64,000 bases of DNA from Alitta virens (Eukaryota > Annelida > Polychaeta > Phyllodocida > Nereididae), in contig OW028573.1 of assembly GCA_932294295.1 (NCBI GenBank), positions 61,233,829-61,297,828 of the forward strand, read 5' to 3'. A program made the position numbers and the translations under genes. Positions 25,086 to 39,600 of the stretch are shown piece after piece (position 1 is the stretch's first letter; each line of letters begins with the position of its first letter). The notes below the pieces were generated by a model. The model made no database searches and was not told the origin of the DNA. It saw only the letters and a list, made by a program, of their open reading frames with translations.

Positions 25086-26640
25086 AAACACAAGCATATT
25101 GTGTCAATCTTGTCACAACATATTATAATATTGTCACAATATTGTAGATCACATTGTCGCAGTATGAAAGTGTGGACCCTAGAAAAGTGTGCGGCAACCT
25201 TTCTGATAATATTCCCAAAAACATTATGAATATATTGCTAGAACAGTCAGATTATTTTTATACGTAATCCTTCCAATACAATATTGTGAGAATATTTTCA
25301 CAGCATTGTCATGTTTAACTAACATTTTGAGAGTTTTGCAGATCATATTGTCACCACATTAAAGTTTTCACAGTAGAAACATTATTGCACGTGTTTCCCT
25401 GAAACATAGCCAGAAGATACTCATGACATTGATATTATTGTATTGAACAAATACTGTGACTACTTGCAGAACATATTGTCACAAGATTGAAGTGTGGACC
25501 CTAAACACTTTGAAGCAATATTTTCTAAATATTAAGAAAAAGGACATTCACAATATTTTATATCATCATTTAGGTTTAATATATGAAATATAACAGCAAC
25601 ATGTCTGGAATAAGGAGAGAAAATCTTCATTTTCAAAATAAACATTCAATCAATATCTGGAATATCTGAAAAAAATTTCAATTATTTATTTTTATAGTGA
25701 ATATATAAATTTGGCAATAGTGGGTGAGCATTCACAGTGATGTATCTCTCCATATCATGTCTTGTTGTCAGTTAGGCTCATGATTAGGTCCACTTCTGCA
25801 TCAGTATACACCTCTGAAAAAAATAAAATAAAAAAATATTTAAATGTTTAAATTAAAACTCAGCATAAGCTATATCTTATTTACATTCGCATGACATCAG
25901 TGGTTGGGTTGCCATCCATATTTTATATTGCAAATTCTTTAGGGGCTGACTGGGCCAAAACAAATCACATTTCGAAGGGAATTAATCCTTATATGTTTTC
26001 TACAATGACTTATCACTGACAACGCTACAAAAATAATAAAAATACCAACCTATTAAGCAGATGTTCCTGGATTTTTTTGCTAAGACTTGAAAACTCTCTC
26101 CACATTAAAATGGCTACCAGATGAATATAATCCCTAGATGGCGCTTGTAAATTTAAATTAATACTTTCATAATGTGAATAAAAACCTTGCAGAAATGTTT
26201 TTAATAATATTTTTTAAAACATTGCACAGACATCATGAAAACATACATTTTATCATTTACCTAATGTTATTTGAGCATAATGTAACAATATGATAGTGTG
26301 GACCTAGAAATACTTGCAGCATCAACTCATATTATAACAAAACACTATGGAAATAATGGCAGAACAAATTGTTATATGGTGAATTAAAATCCTTCTAGCA
26401 ATGTTTTTAATAACGTATTTTAAAAATAGGGTACATCCACATTATCATTCAAATTATGTTGTGACAATACTATTTGAGCATAATGTAACAATATGAAAGT
26501 GTGGACCCTAGAAATGCTTGCGGCAATGTTATAAATCATATCATCACGAAACATTATCAAATTAGTTTAACCATGTAAATTATGTTTTACAATGTTGTCT
26601 CAACATTGACACAATCTGCTTTGGAAAATCTTTTGTCAAA
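25080..26640. repeat. Degenerate repeat field with GTGTGGACCCTAGAAA motif
   Basis: AGTGTGGACC(C)TAGAAA occurs near 25170, 25482, 26296 and 26499, each preceded by AACAATATGA-like or TATTGTCACA-like sequence. No coding frame. Confidence 0.5.
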
Positions 26641-26689
26641 TATTGTCCCAAGGAGTAAGTGCTAATATTATTCAAAAGTTGTCGTGTTT

Positions 26690-26812
26690 GGGAAGCCATG
26701 GTTGAAGGAAGATCTGCTCTGTTCCTCCATGTCATGCCTGGGTTTGAACCCACAACCAGGCTTATATGAGTCAAATGATCTATTCATTAAGCCACGACAC
26801 ACCCTGACATCC
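26690..26812 (-). mobile_element. tRNA-derived SINE head
   Basis: The minus strand reads TCGTGGCTTAATGAATAGA (box A-like) and GTGGGTTCAAACCCAGG (box B). The tRNA fold is imperfect. Confidence 0.4.
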
Positions 26813-28194
26813 ACTGTTAAGGTAACTTTGAAACAGTAAGGACCCTCGAAAATTTAACTGTTCAAATTTTTTTTTCAACAAAATTAATATTAGGCCTATA
26901 TTGATATATGATACAAATAAAATTATTAATGTCAAATCTGCTTATTTCAGAAGTTACGGTACAATTCTGTTTAACACATCCAAATGGAGGTTGAACAGTT
27001 TATCTCATTCAAACAATTTCCATAAGTATTTGCACAATTTATCTCGTTACTTCAGTTTAAAAAGGTGAGGTGTTTCCCCATGAAGGTTATACATGGTGGA
27101 TATACTCTTCACAATCAAGGTATTAGATATTCCGAAGCACAAGACTGTTGCGATAAACAATGGGTTTGTTTCCTTTGAATTGAAAGAAGGCAGTTTAGAT
27201 GATTAAATAACAGCTAGTTTGTAACTCCACGTTATTTTGCAAATTAATTTTATCCATTCCTTGTAAAAAGTGGACGAAAGTATCAGTCAAATAAAATCAT
27301 TAAAAGGCTTTCTTACGGGAACTGCCAAACCAGTTTTAAGTAATGCGTTATTTGCCGTTAGGTGGCACTGCAGTGTAGATACTGTGGCACCATCTGGTGT
27401 GGGTTTCTTGACACCAAGGTGGTTTAATACAGTGTGGTCCGAATGACCATTGACAGGAGGCTTTTCCAGCTCTCTCCTAGAAGTGAAAACTTCCTATCAG
27501 TGGACCCCAGTACTCCCAGCATCAGAGGGGGGGGGGGGGGCGTGGGATTCTATACAGAATGTGGGTTCAAATTTCCACCAGACAGCACACCAGCGTTGTG
27601 CGAGGACATCTCGATCAGAGGAACTTTCAATTTTGCTCACTGATATAGCACTCTATGTCTGCATTTGACAGTTGAGCTGTAGTTTTAAACAACTTTTAGA
27701 AACAGTTTTAATTTAGCTAAACGGGGGAAATGCAGTCACCAGTAGCACTTCATGATCAACAATTCACTAATCTAAATCAAAGAAGCTGACTATTCAGGCA
27801 TTATATCAAAGTTTTCAATTGTGTCTAGAAGTACGCCATTAGTCGTACTGAATGAGGTTTTAGTTTCTATTTTTTTTAATGTCGTTTAACAATGTTAAGG
27901 TGTCAATTATAGGCCTATTGATTAAATTGTGAGATGAAGGCGAACACTTCGCCAGCCAATCAAGGCCATCGGAAATGCTCTTTTATTCAAAAAAGATTTT
28001 CAATCAAGGTGAATTAGTAAAAGGTGCCACACTCGCTCACATTTTCACATTTTCCCTTACTGATCCACATCGCCATTAAACATTGTCAACTCTCTCGAAC
28101 TTTAATGTATTAGTTGGTTTGAAGTCACTATTATCACCATCCGATCAGTTTCAACCGACATTACAATTACACCCTCGGGCAGGCCTGTTTAAGC

Positions 28195-28396
28195 ATGAGC
28201 CTTTCTCAACTCCCTGGGGACTCAAGTAAGGAGTATAACACGGTGTTAACTGCATTCCACAATATGGCTATAACCAAGTACCCGTTTACACCTGGGTGGA
28301 GTGGAGCAACGAGTTACAGAGAATTTGCTCGGTTCCAAATCTGAAACCTTTTGGTTTGAAGACCGAGCACCTTAACCACTAGGCCATGACATCTAG
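28195..28396 (-). mobile_element. SINE family 3, further copy
   Basis: The minus-strand head ATGGCCTAGTGGTTAAGGTG is followed by the family body CTCCACCCAGGTGTAAACGG and ends CCCAGGGAGTTGAGAAAGG. Confidence 0.5.
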
Positions 28397-28446
28397 GTAA
28401 ACAGGAGGAGGGATGCGATAGTGCCTCTGCCATTGCAACTTTTATA

Positions 28447-29820
28447 CACTGCGTGTCAAGTTATTACGCAAGTGACATTTTAAGGCATATTTCTGAAATT
28501 GTGGATTAATTTGGTATGGATGCATCATTTTGGAGTTAGAGCAAAAATATGACAGCAATTCAAACGCAAATTTAATAAACGAAAATTTGGGTGTGCCAGT
28601 TAATATTATTAAGTTATTATTATTTTAATTGACAAATTTACTAGTCAAGATTGACAAAATCACAAAAAAGTTTAGGTGTATAAGGTGATATAAAAATGCA
28701 CGTCAGGTCAAATAAATATGAATATTAGTAAATACTTTATGTACATACAGGTGACAGAGGTCACAAAATTGATTGTAAGTGAGAAAGAATCATTGAAAAG
28801 GCCATTTACAATGAGTTGTTGAATTTCCAGCTGGAACCATTAAAATTGTAAATTTATATATATAATACATGGCCAAATGTGCTACGTGCGTTTTCCATGC
28901 GTTTGGATTAACGCATGGTATTCACCTCATGGAAAACGCACGTGGCACATTTGGCCATGTAGTGATCAAGCCTGCATACTGTGCAAGTGTTTTACTTATT
29001 TGGCTGTATTTTTCAAATAAGTCAGCTGATAATATGCACCAACTCCATACAATCAAGGTAAAATGTTATCCTAATTACATTAGAGAATATGGGGAGGCCC
29101 AATTCCTGGCAGAACATACACCTCTTGTCAAAAAGGTTGGTCATTTAAAATTTTGCAGGATAGCAATTTTGCAATTGGAAATAAAATAATAAAACAAAGT
29201 TTTTTAGTTTTTTTTTATGGCTTTCATAGATAATGAGTGATTTTTGGAACTGAAACAATTTGTCCTTGCTGTACTCCTTAAAAATTGACCACATTCTTCT
29301 AGTGCATGTCACATTTATTAGAACTGTCTCTGAACCAGTTTTGAGGCATATTAAGGTAATTTCCACATATTTGCATACAATATCTTTGAAAAATATGGCA
29401 TTTTCATTGATTATTTTTATCACTCAATCGATATTTGTGACCGCAGTCACCTGTCTCGTGTATAAGTATTTACTAATGTTCATATTTATATGACCTGACT
29501 TGTATTTTCATATGACCTCACTATGCCTAAACTTTTCTTGAAACTAGCTATTTTATGGGAAACATGATCAATTGGACCTAGAGCATCATTTTAGCCTCCA
29601 AATGAGTGATTTTGTTAATCTTGACTAGAAAATTGTGTCAATTAAAAAAATCTTCGTATATATGTTTTAGGCAAAATATGGTGTTCCAGGTTTGAATTGC
29701 TGTCATATTTTTACTCAACCTCCCAAATGATTCATTCACATTAAATATCTTCATCTGCAAAGACATAGTTTTTTAAATGTGCCTAAAAATGTCACTTGCA
29801 TAATAACTTGGCATGCGGTG
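28447..29820. mobile_element. Non-autonomous DNA transposon with ~240-bp TIRs, TA target site
   Basis: The sequence from 28447 (CACTGCGTGTCAAGTTATTA) is found inverted up to 29820, with shared blocks GCAAGTGACATTTT, AAATATGACAGCAATTCAAA and CTAGTCAAGATT. TA dinucleotides flank both ends (28445-28446, 29821-29822). This fits the Tc1/mariner superfamily. No transposase frame is present. Confidence 0.68.
28866..28961. mobile_element. Palindromic MITE family A, copy 2
   Basis: The 34-bp arms 28866-28899 and 28928-28961 are near-perfect inverted repeats, beginning TACATGGCCAAATGTG. Nested in the DNA transposon at 28447-29820. A core fragment of the same family is at 21974-22030. Confidence 0.75.
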
Positions 29821-29882
29821 TATTGTTATTGTGATAGAGGGGAAAAATACGCAATTCAGGTATCACATGTTGATTGCATTCT

Positions 29883-29888
29883 TTTATT
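29883..29888 (-). terminator. Polyadenylation signal AATAAA
   Basis: AATAAA on the minus strand, about 190 nt beyond the stop codon of the cysteine-rich gene. This gives a 3' UTR of ordinary length, with no other AATAAA seen between the stop and this point. Confidence 0.55.
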
Positions 29889-30080
29889 CATAAGTCAAAC
29901 ATAAAAAACGTGTCTTTGTATTCTCAATTTTACACACCTGCAGGGAACCCCAGTCTTCTTAATTAACCATTTAAAAATTCTTAGATCAGGAAACGCCCAT
30001 TGAGCTGTTTTATAAATGTCAGCAGTCTATAACACCATGCTTAAGTGGTGCAAGGCGTCTGCCAAGGAGAAAGTTTTCAC

Positions 30081-30636
30081 CTAGACTCTTAGAGTACTGG
30101 ACCTATGGCAGTAGTTGATGATGCAAGACTTCCGGTCCTCCCCTTCCAGTTCTCCACAATAGGAAGAAATGCAATCGTACAAACCAAGCCTGTACCTTTT
30201 CTGCATTTGCGTTAACTGCGAGAAAGGCACAGGGGAGTTATCTTCATAATCCAAGATGGCGTCAGCCTTTCTTTTGAGCATGCGCAAACGGTGCATGGCA
30301 GTGGCATTATCGTCTGCTTCCGGTGTACATGACCGGTTGATGCACTGACTTGCAGGTAGCTGGTTGCGAGCGCACACTTTGGAACAAGAGGGGTTGATGC
30401 AGTGGTAGATTCGTTCCATTGACAGACCCAGGTTTTGGCAGTCTCCTCGATGGATACAAGCTAAGGTGCGGATGAGCCAAAGAAGGCGGTTTCGGTCCTG
30501 TCCGGCCTGATCCAATAAACACCTGACTTTGGCCATGACGTCATGACTCTGTTCTTCTTTACGTTGGTTCATCCATAACTCGATTGTCTCTTCTGGTGGC
30601 TCGGATCCCGAGGGGAAGATCTTGGCCTGCTCCGAC
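30081..30636 (-). CDS. Exon 3 (terminal) of the cysteine-rich secreted protein
   Basis: Begins after the acceptor gtctttgaaagcag and is open for 185 codons to TAG. It carries all 12 cysteines, both dibasic sites and the C-terminal peptide. GC content is clearly above that of the flanking AT-rich DNA, which supports real coding sequence. Confidence 0.8.
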
Positions 30637-33600
30637 CTGCTTTCAAAGACAAAACCAAACGAATTAAGCAAAGCGTTCAAACTCTAAGAAGAGACAGATG
30701 TTACATTACCTAATTGTATTTATTACAGCTCTTGCTTTGTTAAAAGCCTGCACAAATCTTGGCAGGTTGTGTGAGCAAAAGTAAAGCGTCGGTTAGTAAT
30801 TTCAAACATTGAACATTTAAACAAAAGGTCGGTGTCCTTGGGGGAGGCAGGCGCGGACGTTAGAGAAGAAGTTTCTGGGAAACTGAACGTTTCCAATTTT
30901 GTTGAGTGCTCAACTTTGCCATTCAATTAGTAAAATCGCCTGTGATATGAGCTGCATTTATTAGGCCTTTTCCTTTTTTTATATTTTTAGAATCAACTTA
31001 CCTCATGAGCAAATCTGCTACACGATTTAGCTGGCTCGAAGCAGACAGGACGGAAGTAGAATGTATTAGGACTGAAATTAAAAATTACAAAGAGTAAGAT
31101 CGAGAATTAGTGCGTGGAAATATGCGTGTACATTTAAGCAAGATCGTATTTTTATGGGCTAAAGTGCCTAAAGGCAGTAGGCTGATCAACTTTAAGCAGC
31201 ACTGTGGACGCGTTGGTTCGAACCCTATTAGGGCCTACCCTTCAATGGCGGAGCTCACTCCTTTCTCGATATCAATATCTCGGTGACGCAACAGAATGAA
31301 GATCTTTTTTTTTATCATCACTGACCACCAAGACTAGTTTATTGTTGACAACTCAGTCTCAAAGACTGATTAGATAAAGTTGACAACAAACTTTTTTCCC
31401 CTCGTTGATCACTTTACTGTCCTTCATTATGCATGTTCATCCATTCAATATTACAAAAACAATAATAGCTCTTAGTTATAAATTTAGAAATAAAGCAAAG
31501 TATTTTACGCAAGTATTATATATATTATATTATAACCATGTAATACGCAAGTATATATTATATATATTATATATTGTATTATAACCATGTATCTTGTATG
31601 GGTCCCTGACTTTCACGTACTATAAGACTGTGAGACCATATCAAAATGATTGTAACACCGTATTGAATGTTAACATTACTGCAATGTTATTGTTTATGCA
31701 ACAGAAATCAAATAAATTTCAAATTACTATTAATTACAATTATATGTAAGTGCAGCAGTCTGAAGCTAAGTTCTTGCCGCTCATGAGGGTTGATTTGATG
31801 AAGTGAGAGAGAGAGAGAGGAGGTTACACATTTACCCTTGGGTGGAGTCCTAACCAAAAACAAACCTAAAGGTACATTGGCAATACTGCATGATATAGAA
31901 GTTAGATTCAAATATACAGGTACTATAATGAGGTTTGCAAGCTCAAGACAATGTGTATTGTTATCATATACATTTGCAGATAAACCTTGCTATGTAATGT
32001 TTGAATTTTAAGTATGGGATATAGGGAGCAGCCTTGTAGGCGACTTTAATTTACATTTTATAAAGTATGTTAAATATATATATCGTGTATGTATTGTGTT
32101 CTGACTGGGTGTTTCTGACATTCAGAACCGACTTTTATATTAAATATTCTCATTGCCCTCTCTATTTTGAACACAAATGTCAAGAATACCTTTTCAATAT
32201 TTAATTAAACATGCCTAATCCCTTGCCAATATCAGTCCTTCAATGAGAATTTGGTTGAATTCTTGCATTATTGATGTTAACTATAGCTGTAACTAACATA
32301 ATATGTAGCTAATATGTTTGATATAATGCAATGAATCATGTGTGTATGCTGTATCAAAATAATCTGAGTGCTCTGGCCTGGCAATATCCATTACTGTGTG
32401 TTTACACTTTCAAAACAAAAAACTATCAATAAAATACTTAAATCACGAAATTAACACCTGAAATAGGTAAAATACAACCAGCATACGTATGTAATGTTTC
32501 CCGATTTACAATGTACATGTAATTCTAACAACCATTTCTTGCAAGCGTAACATAATTTTTACATGCACAGCTTTACGGAACTGGATTCTTGCACAATGCG
32601 AAAAAGGTGTGTAGGCTGTGTGATTTCTGAATGATATTTTAAAATACATTTACTACACACAGAATAATGATAAAGATTATTCCTTTATGATTCCAAACAA
32701 TTCTGTTGGGAATACGACAAATGATAAGCAACACGGCACTCTTAAAAATTATTGTCTAAAAACACACAAATTTTGTCAGATTTTACACCAAATCAACTGT
32801 TAGTTGGCGTCCATCCAAAACAGACTGACGGTATTGTGTGAAATTTCAGACAAACTATTTTGTGTGACATTTTACCTGTTAATATAGTGTAGATCTACCA
32901 TAGTTACTAAGCAGGATGACACCGAAAATGTGTGAATGAGAAACGGATTTTGTTTGACAAATACAGTTAATGTCTAAGGATTTTATCTGCTTCAGAAAAT
33001 TTTGATGTATGCTTTTATCATACTCTTTTTCTGTTTCTCCCAAATTTGTTGTGTATTTTACATATAAAATGTGGACGGATTTTGTCTGTTTTAAATTTTA
33101 TTTTGAGCTTTGTTTTCCCAAATGTGGGGTATTACTATCTAATCTGTTAAAAAAAAATTCAGTGAGCAAATAAATAAAAACCATGATTCAGGAGCACTAC
33201 TCTCAGTCAAGGTTGGTGAAATACCTCACCTACAACTCTTTGTCAACCCTATGCCTACCTACTTTCCTTTCTAATCCTAACACATACAATCTACCACTAG
33301 GCCAGCTAGACATGTGGATTACAGAGCATAAGTTCTACTAATTGGGCTATCAGATCACTGTTAGTTTTTATCTTCTTTAAAATTACAGGTACATTTATTT
33401 CTATGTTGTTAATGTTCAACTGCTGAGCCGGCCACTTGTGGTTAAATTGTACGGCTCCTATCTGCTACATTTGTAGGTTGTGGATTCGAACCCACACCAT
33501 GGCATCGAGGAGTTGGGCAGATCCTCATCAACCATCCTCACCCCATCCAGGTGCAATGGGTACTTAGGCACCCACTATGATGGCATAAGTGTGAGCTATT

Positions 33601-36600
33601 AAGCCCCTGTACTGCAGTTAACACCGTGTTCAAGGCCGAATACTCCCCAGGCAATTGAGGAAGACTGGATTGGCATGCCAAAGGTATAATTGTAAATCTG
33701 TTGAAAATGCTTTAAACATATATTTACTCTCTATAAGCAACACTAATTCCACTGGATGGTTAAATTGGAGGTCCCTTGTACGATGCCTGGACTGGGCGTC
33801 TGTGCTGGGGCAAGTATAAGACTCCACCCATGGGGTAAATGTGTAACAAGGAATGGAGTCCCCTGGTGAACAGCAAGTACTTGCCTCAGAGAGCTGCAAT
33901 TTCCAATCATCTATCTATCTATCTATTTATCTAATCTATCTATCCATCTATCTATCTATATTGTATATATTTATAATACAGCCCTGCAGTCAGTGCGTAG
34001 AGCGAGGTTCGAACCAGACATTGTCAGCGAAATTCTACAAGTTTCATTCAGTGCATTACGTAATGATTTGAGGGGTCCAGCTGCCCCATCGTACCCAACA
34101 AGCCATGTGGCCCTGGCCATCTGAAGTTAATTTCTGAAGCGCCAATTGTTTCCTGCCATTGATTTCCGCTATCAACTCCATGCACTGGTTTAACATTGAA
34201 ACTGAACAATGCCTTCAATCACAATTCTTGTGTGTCCTTTCGTAATATCCGGTGCATTGTTTGTCCAATGCATTACAATTTGTGTTACGAGTTGTATTAG
34301 AAAATGCCAAACATAAACATAGGATCTCACAGTACACGTCGCGTGTTCATGAAAATGTTTCGGAAACTTTGAATATTATCTTATATCTCTTTTTTCTTTT
34401 AAATTTGGCCTATAATTTAATATATCAACCATCGGAGCGGGAGTTGATGGTCAAATGAAGTTTGTGAATTGAGTATACCTAGTCCATTTTTACCCACCAG
34501 ACCTGGTGAGTAAATGCTAATTCTTTTTGGCGAAAATTACTTTTGTCATTCAATTATTATAATTGCTTACATTTTGTTAAACCAGTTGAAACACTTGAAG
34601 TAAAACTAACTGATTTTAGACTCTACTTAATCCTTTGCAGAATATTAATGGGTCTCGTGATAATCAAAGAAGAAAAATTCCAGTTTTACATCACGCCAGT
34701 GTATACATATGGGCCTGTTTTACAGTATTTGAACATTTTTGCATTGATTGTTTCCACGGTTTGGTTTGGGATTGGCAGATAGAAAAACAGTCGCATGTAT
34801 TCAGATATTATGAGATATTATGACAGAGGTTTTCCTACATGAAATGTTCGGAAAAGTTTTTCAACAAAATAGATTTTGTTTCGTGCTGGTTCGCGTTCCA
34901 TAATCCAATCCTTCATTTGGAATACTGTTGCAATGAGAAAAGATGGAGGGGTTCCCCCAAAGTGTGCTATTATATATCACACATCGGAAATTTTTAGTTC
35001 AAAATGTTATTCATTAAACTGAGAAATACAATGCTTTTTATGTGGCTCAAATAAAATGATTTATATTGAGCGACACTGGAAACTTTTAAGGCAGGTAATT
35101 AATTAATTTATTCATTCTAATATTTCATTTATAATTCAATATACATATAAATTTGGACTTTACACAGATTGTAAATTATAGATACAGTGACAATTAGAAA
35201 GAAAAAAGGTATGACGCATTAAAGATGCATTGCCCTAAACATAGTACAGGAGCCAAGGGCTTCAAAAGCGAATTTTCCGTTGAATGATACATGCTGAAAT
35301 TGGTCTTCAAAATCCTGGTTGTTTAAGAGTTAAAAAGGTGGGTCCGTTTTTTACTATTTGCGTTTCCATAGCAACCACTCTGTTTTCGTAGATAATATCA
35401 AATATACAACTAATTCTTTAATAAATTTATTAATACAATGCGGATATCCTTCATTTTTACTGGATGAAACAATCATCCATAAGCCTTCCACATGCTAGCC
35501 GTAATTTTTCCCTTCCCTGTTTTCCTTTGTTGCTATGGAAACCAACATGTTGGAAATTGTCCAATTTGGAGCTATTTTCCTACGTAATAAAATTATAACC
35601 CATACCAATTTGAATTAAACCAATTTATGAGGTTACATGTGATTTATTGGTTGATATGGTAACATGTATTGTTATTTTTCAAATTTTATCAGTAACAAGT
35701 AAAACCTGAATTTTGCCAAAATTTTCAAATCTCTGCATCCTACATTTTTTCTACTATATATATATCCAAATTAAGGAGATTTAGATAATCACCGTTGCCA
35801 TGGGAACAGAATTAATTGGCCTTTTTTGGTTACCTGTGTATATTAGAAGACGATATCAATCTTCTCTATTTTCATTACAGGAAATAAAAAATTTTCACAT
35901 ATGGAAAATAACTGTAAATGCTGAAGTACACATGTGGTGATTTGAAATAATGATCTCAAATAACATTTTGCCATAAATGAGATATAAGAGGCAATATTAC
36001 CTGTTATGGCATAATAATATAGTGTGGAAAACATATAGAAGCATCTGTAATAATGGACTGTTTTTATTTGTACCAACCATTCTTGCATATATGGAAAGAA
36101 CAGCCAAAAGGTATGGGTAATAGGACTTCTTGGTTTCCATAGTAATGTTTGTAACAGCCTGGTTACCTATTAACCATCCTTAATATCTGGTTCATTGCAG
36201 GATTTTTAGATGAGCCTTTATATGCTTTATACTGTATTTAAACAAATGCTGCAAAAACACTTAATGAAATGAAATTTTTATCATAAATAGAAATAAATGC
36301 ATTATTATGCAAATTAATTTGGTACTTTTTGACATATAAGATAATATTGATTGTAATAACAGATAGAAGTCATGAATGACTCATGATGATTATTTGAAGT
36401 TTATTTGAGCCTGCGATTTTTGTATTAAAACTAAAAAAACCCAAGATATTTATGTATAGCTAGTAATAAATCCCGTGGTTGCCATGGTAATTTCCACTGA
36501 AGCTCTTTTACTTAGTAACCAAACTTAAAATCTATCATTTACATGCACCAGCCTGCTAGGATTAGAAGTAAAGCCTTGAAGTGCTTAATATTTTCCTACT

Positions 36601-39600
36601 CAATTCAAGATTAAGGCCACATAAATATTCTATAAGTAGCCTTATATAATTTAGAACAATGTTATGCAAATTAGCTTGAGATGACATGCCAATACTGCTA
36701 CAAAAGGTCAGGAAAACACTGATTTTCTTAGCATACTGACAATGTCAAAATTATGGTACTTTTTAATTTGAGCGAACATTCTTGTTTCAATGAAAAAAAA
36801 TAGACGACAATATGTTTGACCAAATGGTCGTCTTGGTTGCCATGGTAATTTCTTCCACAGCTTAGTTACTTACCAACCAACTTAAAATCTAGGACTCCCA
36901 ATATATTTAGTCAAGCTTTCAAATGCTGATGGCATACTAATTTATTTCCAAATAAGGTTGCAAAAATATTCCACAAAACCTTTTTGCAAATTATGGCAAA
37001 TTAGGTAACTGTAGTCCCATATAAGGGAATATATATTGGCCGCCATGCATGATACTTTTCATAATTAGTTCTATAGGTGGTTTATATTTGAGAAAGCAAC
37101 CTCCCATAATTAGAAATGCACCACAATGCATGTGCCTTATATTATGGGACCTAGGTTAAACGTCTCTAGTTTAAGATTGGACCTTTTGGTTGCCATAGTA
37201 ATTTCTTAACAAGATCATTTACTTGTGTACTTCTAGTTGTCATTGTTATGAATATGCTTATATTAAAAATGTCAGTTCTTATTTGGTATTGATGATTGAC
37301 ATTACCAGGTTGCTGAAGAATTTCAAATTGCTTTAATTTGAAGACCTATGCACACTACATGACTACAAGATATGTTATAAGCTTGTGAATTCATTACTTC
37401 CTGAATCCTCATCATCAGCCGCTTTTTTTCGACGGAGCAGCCCAGGTATAGAAACCAACAGATTTTGCCTTTATAAAAATATTTACATCGTATAAAATAT
37501 GACTTTGCTAAGCAGAGCATTAAATATCAAATTCCTTCAATTTTTAACAATATGAATGATTTAATTAAAACAAAAATATTTCCCATTAATTTTATAGGGT
37601 ATACAATATATGTAAAGAATCTTTTTATAAATAGTTATGATGTTGACTGCAATATTCCAAACTTCTAAATTTGTTCATGTAATCAATGAAACTACCTTCG
37701 TTTTATTTCATTCTATTTCCATCAACTTGTTCTTGTACCAATTTCGTCCATCGCTATGTGAGCCATCCAAAGCAAAATGCTATTATTACTTTTATTTTTT
37801 ATTTTCCTTTCTAAAATGGTTTCTTTCTTTTACATATTTTCTTTTTTTGTCTCTCTGACCGTTTTGTATTCTATATTAGTTAATGTGTAATTATGTTATT
37901 GGTGGCCTTTCGGCAGCAGCTTGTAAAGCTCTATGCTAAATGAAGTCTAAGTCTGGTCTTATGGGTTTTGTTTTTGGCGTACACAGTTTTTTTGGCTTAA
38001 CATATATTTGTTTATTCATTTGAAATGCTGGTTGCTATGGGCACAATGGACAGTATATAGTAACCAAGATAGCATTCCAAATCGTTTCAACATCGGTACG
38101 CTATCAGCGACCATCAGACTCTGGTGCAATCCATACATTATAATCATGAATGAATAACTGAAACAGCATGATGGCTTTGACAAGTTGTTGAGTCACCATA
38201 GGCACACTGTAAAAAATGGCAAGCTGACTTAGCACAATAAATTGAGTGTTGGTAGGGTATATGGACCTTATTGTAGCCTGTACCCAATTCCAGCCACTTT
38301 TGATTTCTTCCCTTTTCTGTGTTCCCTTGGATGTGAATGTTTTCTTGGGCATTGACATGATTTGAGATTCTAGGAGGCCTTAGATAAACGCCATTTTGCG
38401 TTTAAATCGGTCTGTATTCCAGATGGCATTTGAGAAGGAGACATTTCTGGTTTAAAACAGAATAGAAAGCCAGTTAAAAATGTTTCAACTTGATAAACTT
38501 ATTTAATTATGACAACCTGTGTTGCATCATTAGTCAAATACATGCATTAACTTCTTAAATGGAAGCATTTCACTCCTATTCTCTTACAATATTCCTAAAT
38601 ATGATGAGATACAGATAAGTATGTCAAATGAACCTAATTCCAGCCTACCATGCCCTCATTCCTGCCAATAGGTGACCATATTCCAGCCCACTAGGGGTCT
38701 TTAATCCAGCCATGGCTGGATGTTATTATGTGTGTAAGTCTAAAGATGCAAAGCGTGGCTGCCGTGTTTTGGGGGTTATATAGGCCTGGATAATGCCTAA
38801 ATTCCATGTTATTTAAGTATATGTGTTGCACACAAAAGATTATATATTTAGGAATGAGGTTGATGAAATGTATATATACACTTCAAGTCTCCATAATCTT
38901 ATAGATATCACTGTAAAGTTTACAACAAGTATGAATTCAGGGAAAAGGTACAAAATTGCAAAATATTAACAGTTGGCACCAATCGATAGTGATAGATTAT
39001 GTTAATCTGTTAACTGACATCACCACATAAAGGAATGTTTACACCCTAGGAATTTGGTCAATTTTTGAAGTTTTTGACATGTCTGATTTGATGTTTTTTT
39101 GGTATCAATGTAATTCAATATCTTTTACTCAATTATAAGCAAATGTGTTGCAAATAAAATATATTTTCAATGTCAATCAACTTATTTCCCCAAGTATGTC
39201 CTGACCAGGAATTATGTTATTTTGATGGAAGTTAACGGCACTGTGATTTGTGGCTGGAGTTTTGTCCATCCACCCTAACTCTAAACTTTCACGATAACTT
39301 GGCTTAATCATTCAAGTTATGTTAATATTAGCCTCACATAACTTGTCTCTGCAGGTTGAAACTGTTAACTGTCTCACAACAGAAGAATTATACAGTTTGA
39401 CCAAAATTCTTAAGATGTGGTAATCAGTAAATCAGTACATCTAAATTTCAAATACCCCCTATTGCAAAACAACAACGTAATTGCTGAACACTAGATTGAC
39501 ACTTTTTTCTCATTCAAATGTGATACATGGTGCCAGTGGCTTTTGAACCCACAACCTACCTTCTTGCCTAACAACCTATGCTAAGCTCCCACACCCTAAC

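Noticed and set aside
28869..29189. 106-codon plus-strand ORF
   Set aside because: Starts inside the palindromic MITE and runs into transposon DNA without a protein-like signal.
38104..38358. 84-codon minus-strand ORF
   Set aside because: Looks weakly protein-like, but has no recognised motif and no clear splice or promoter context; may be repeat-derived.
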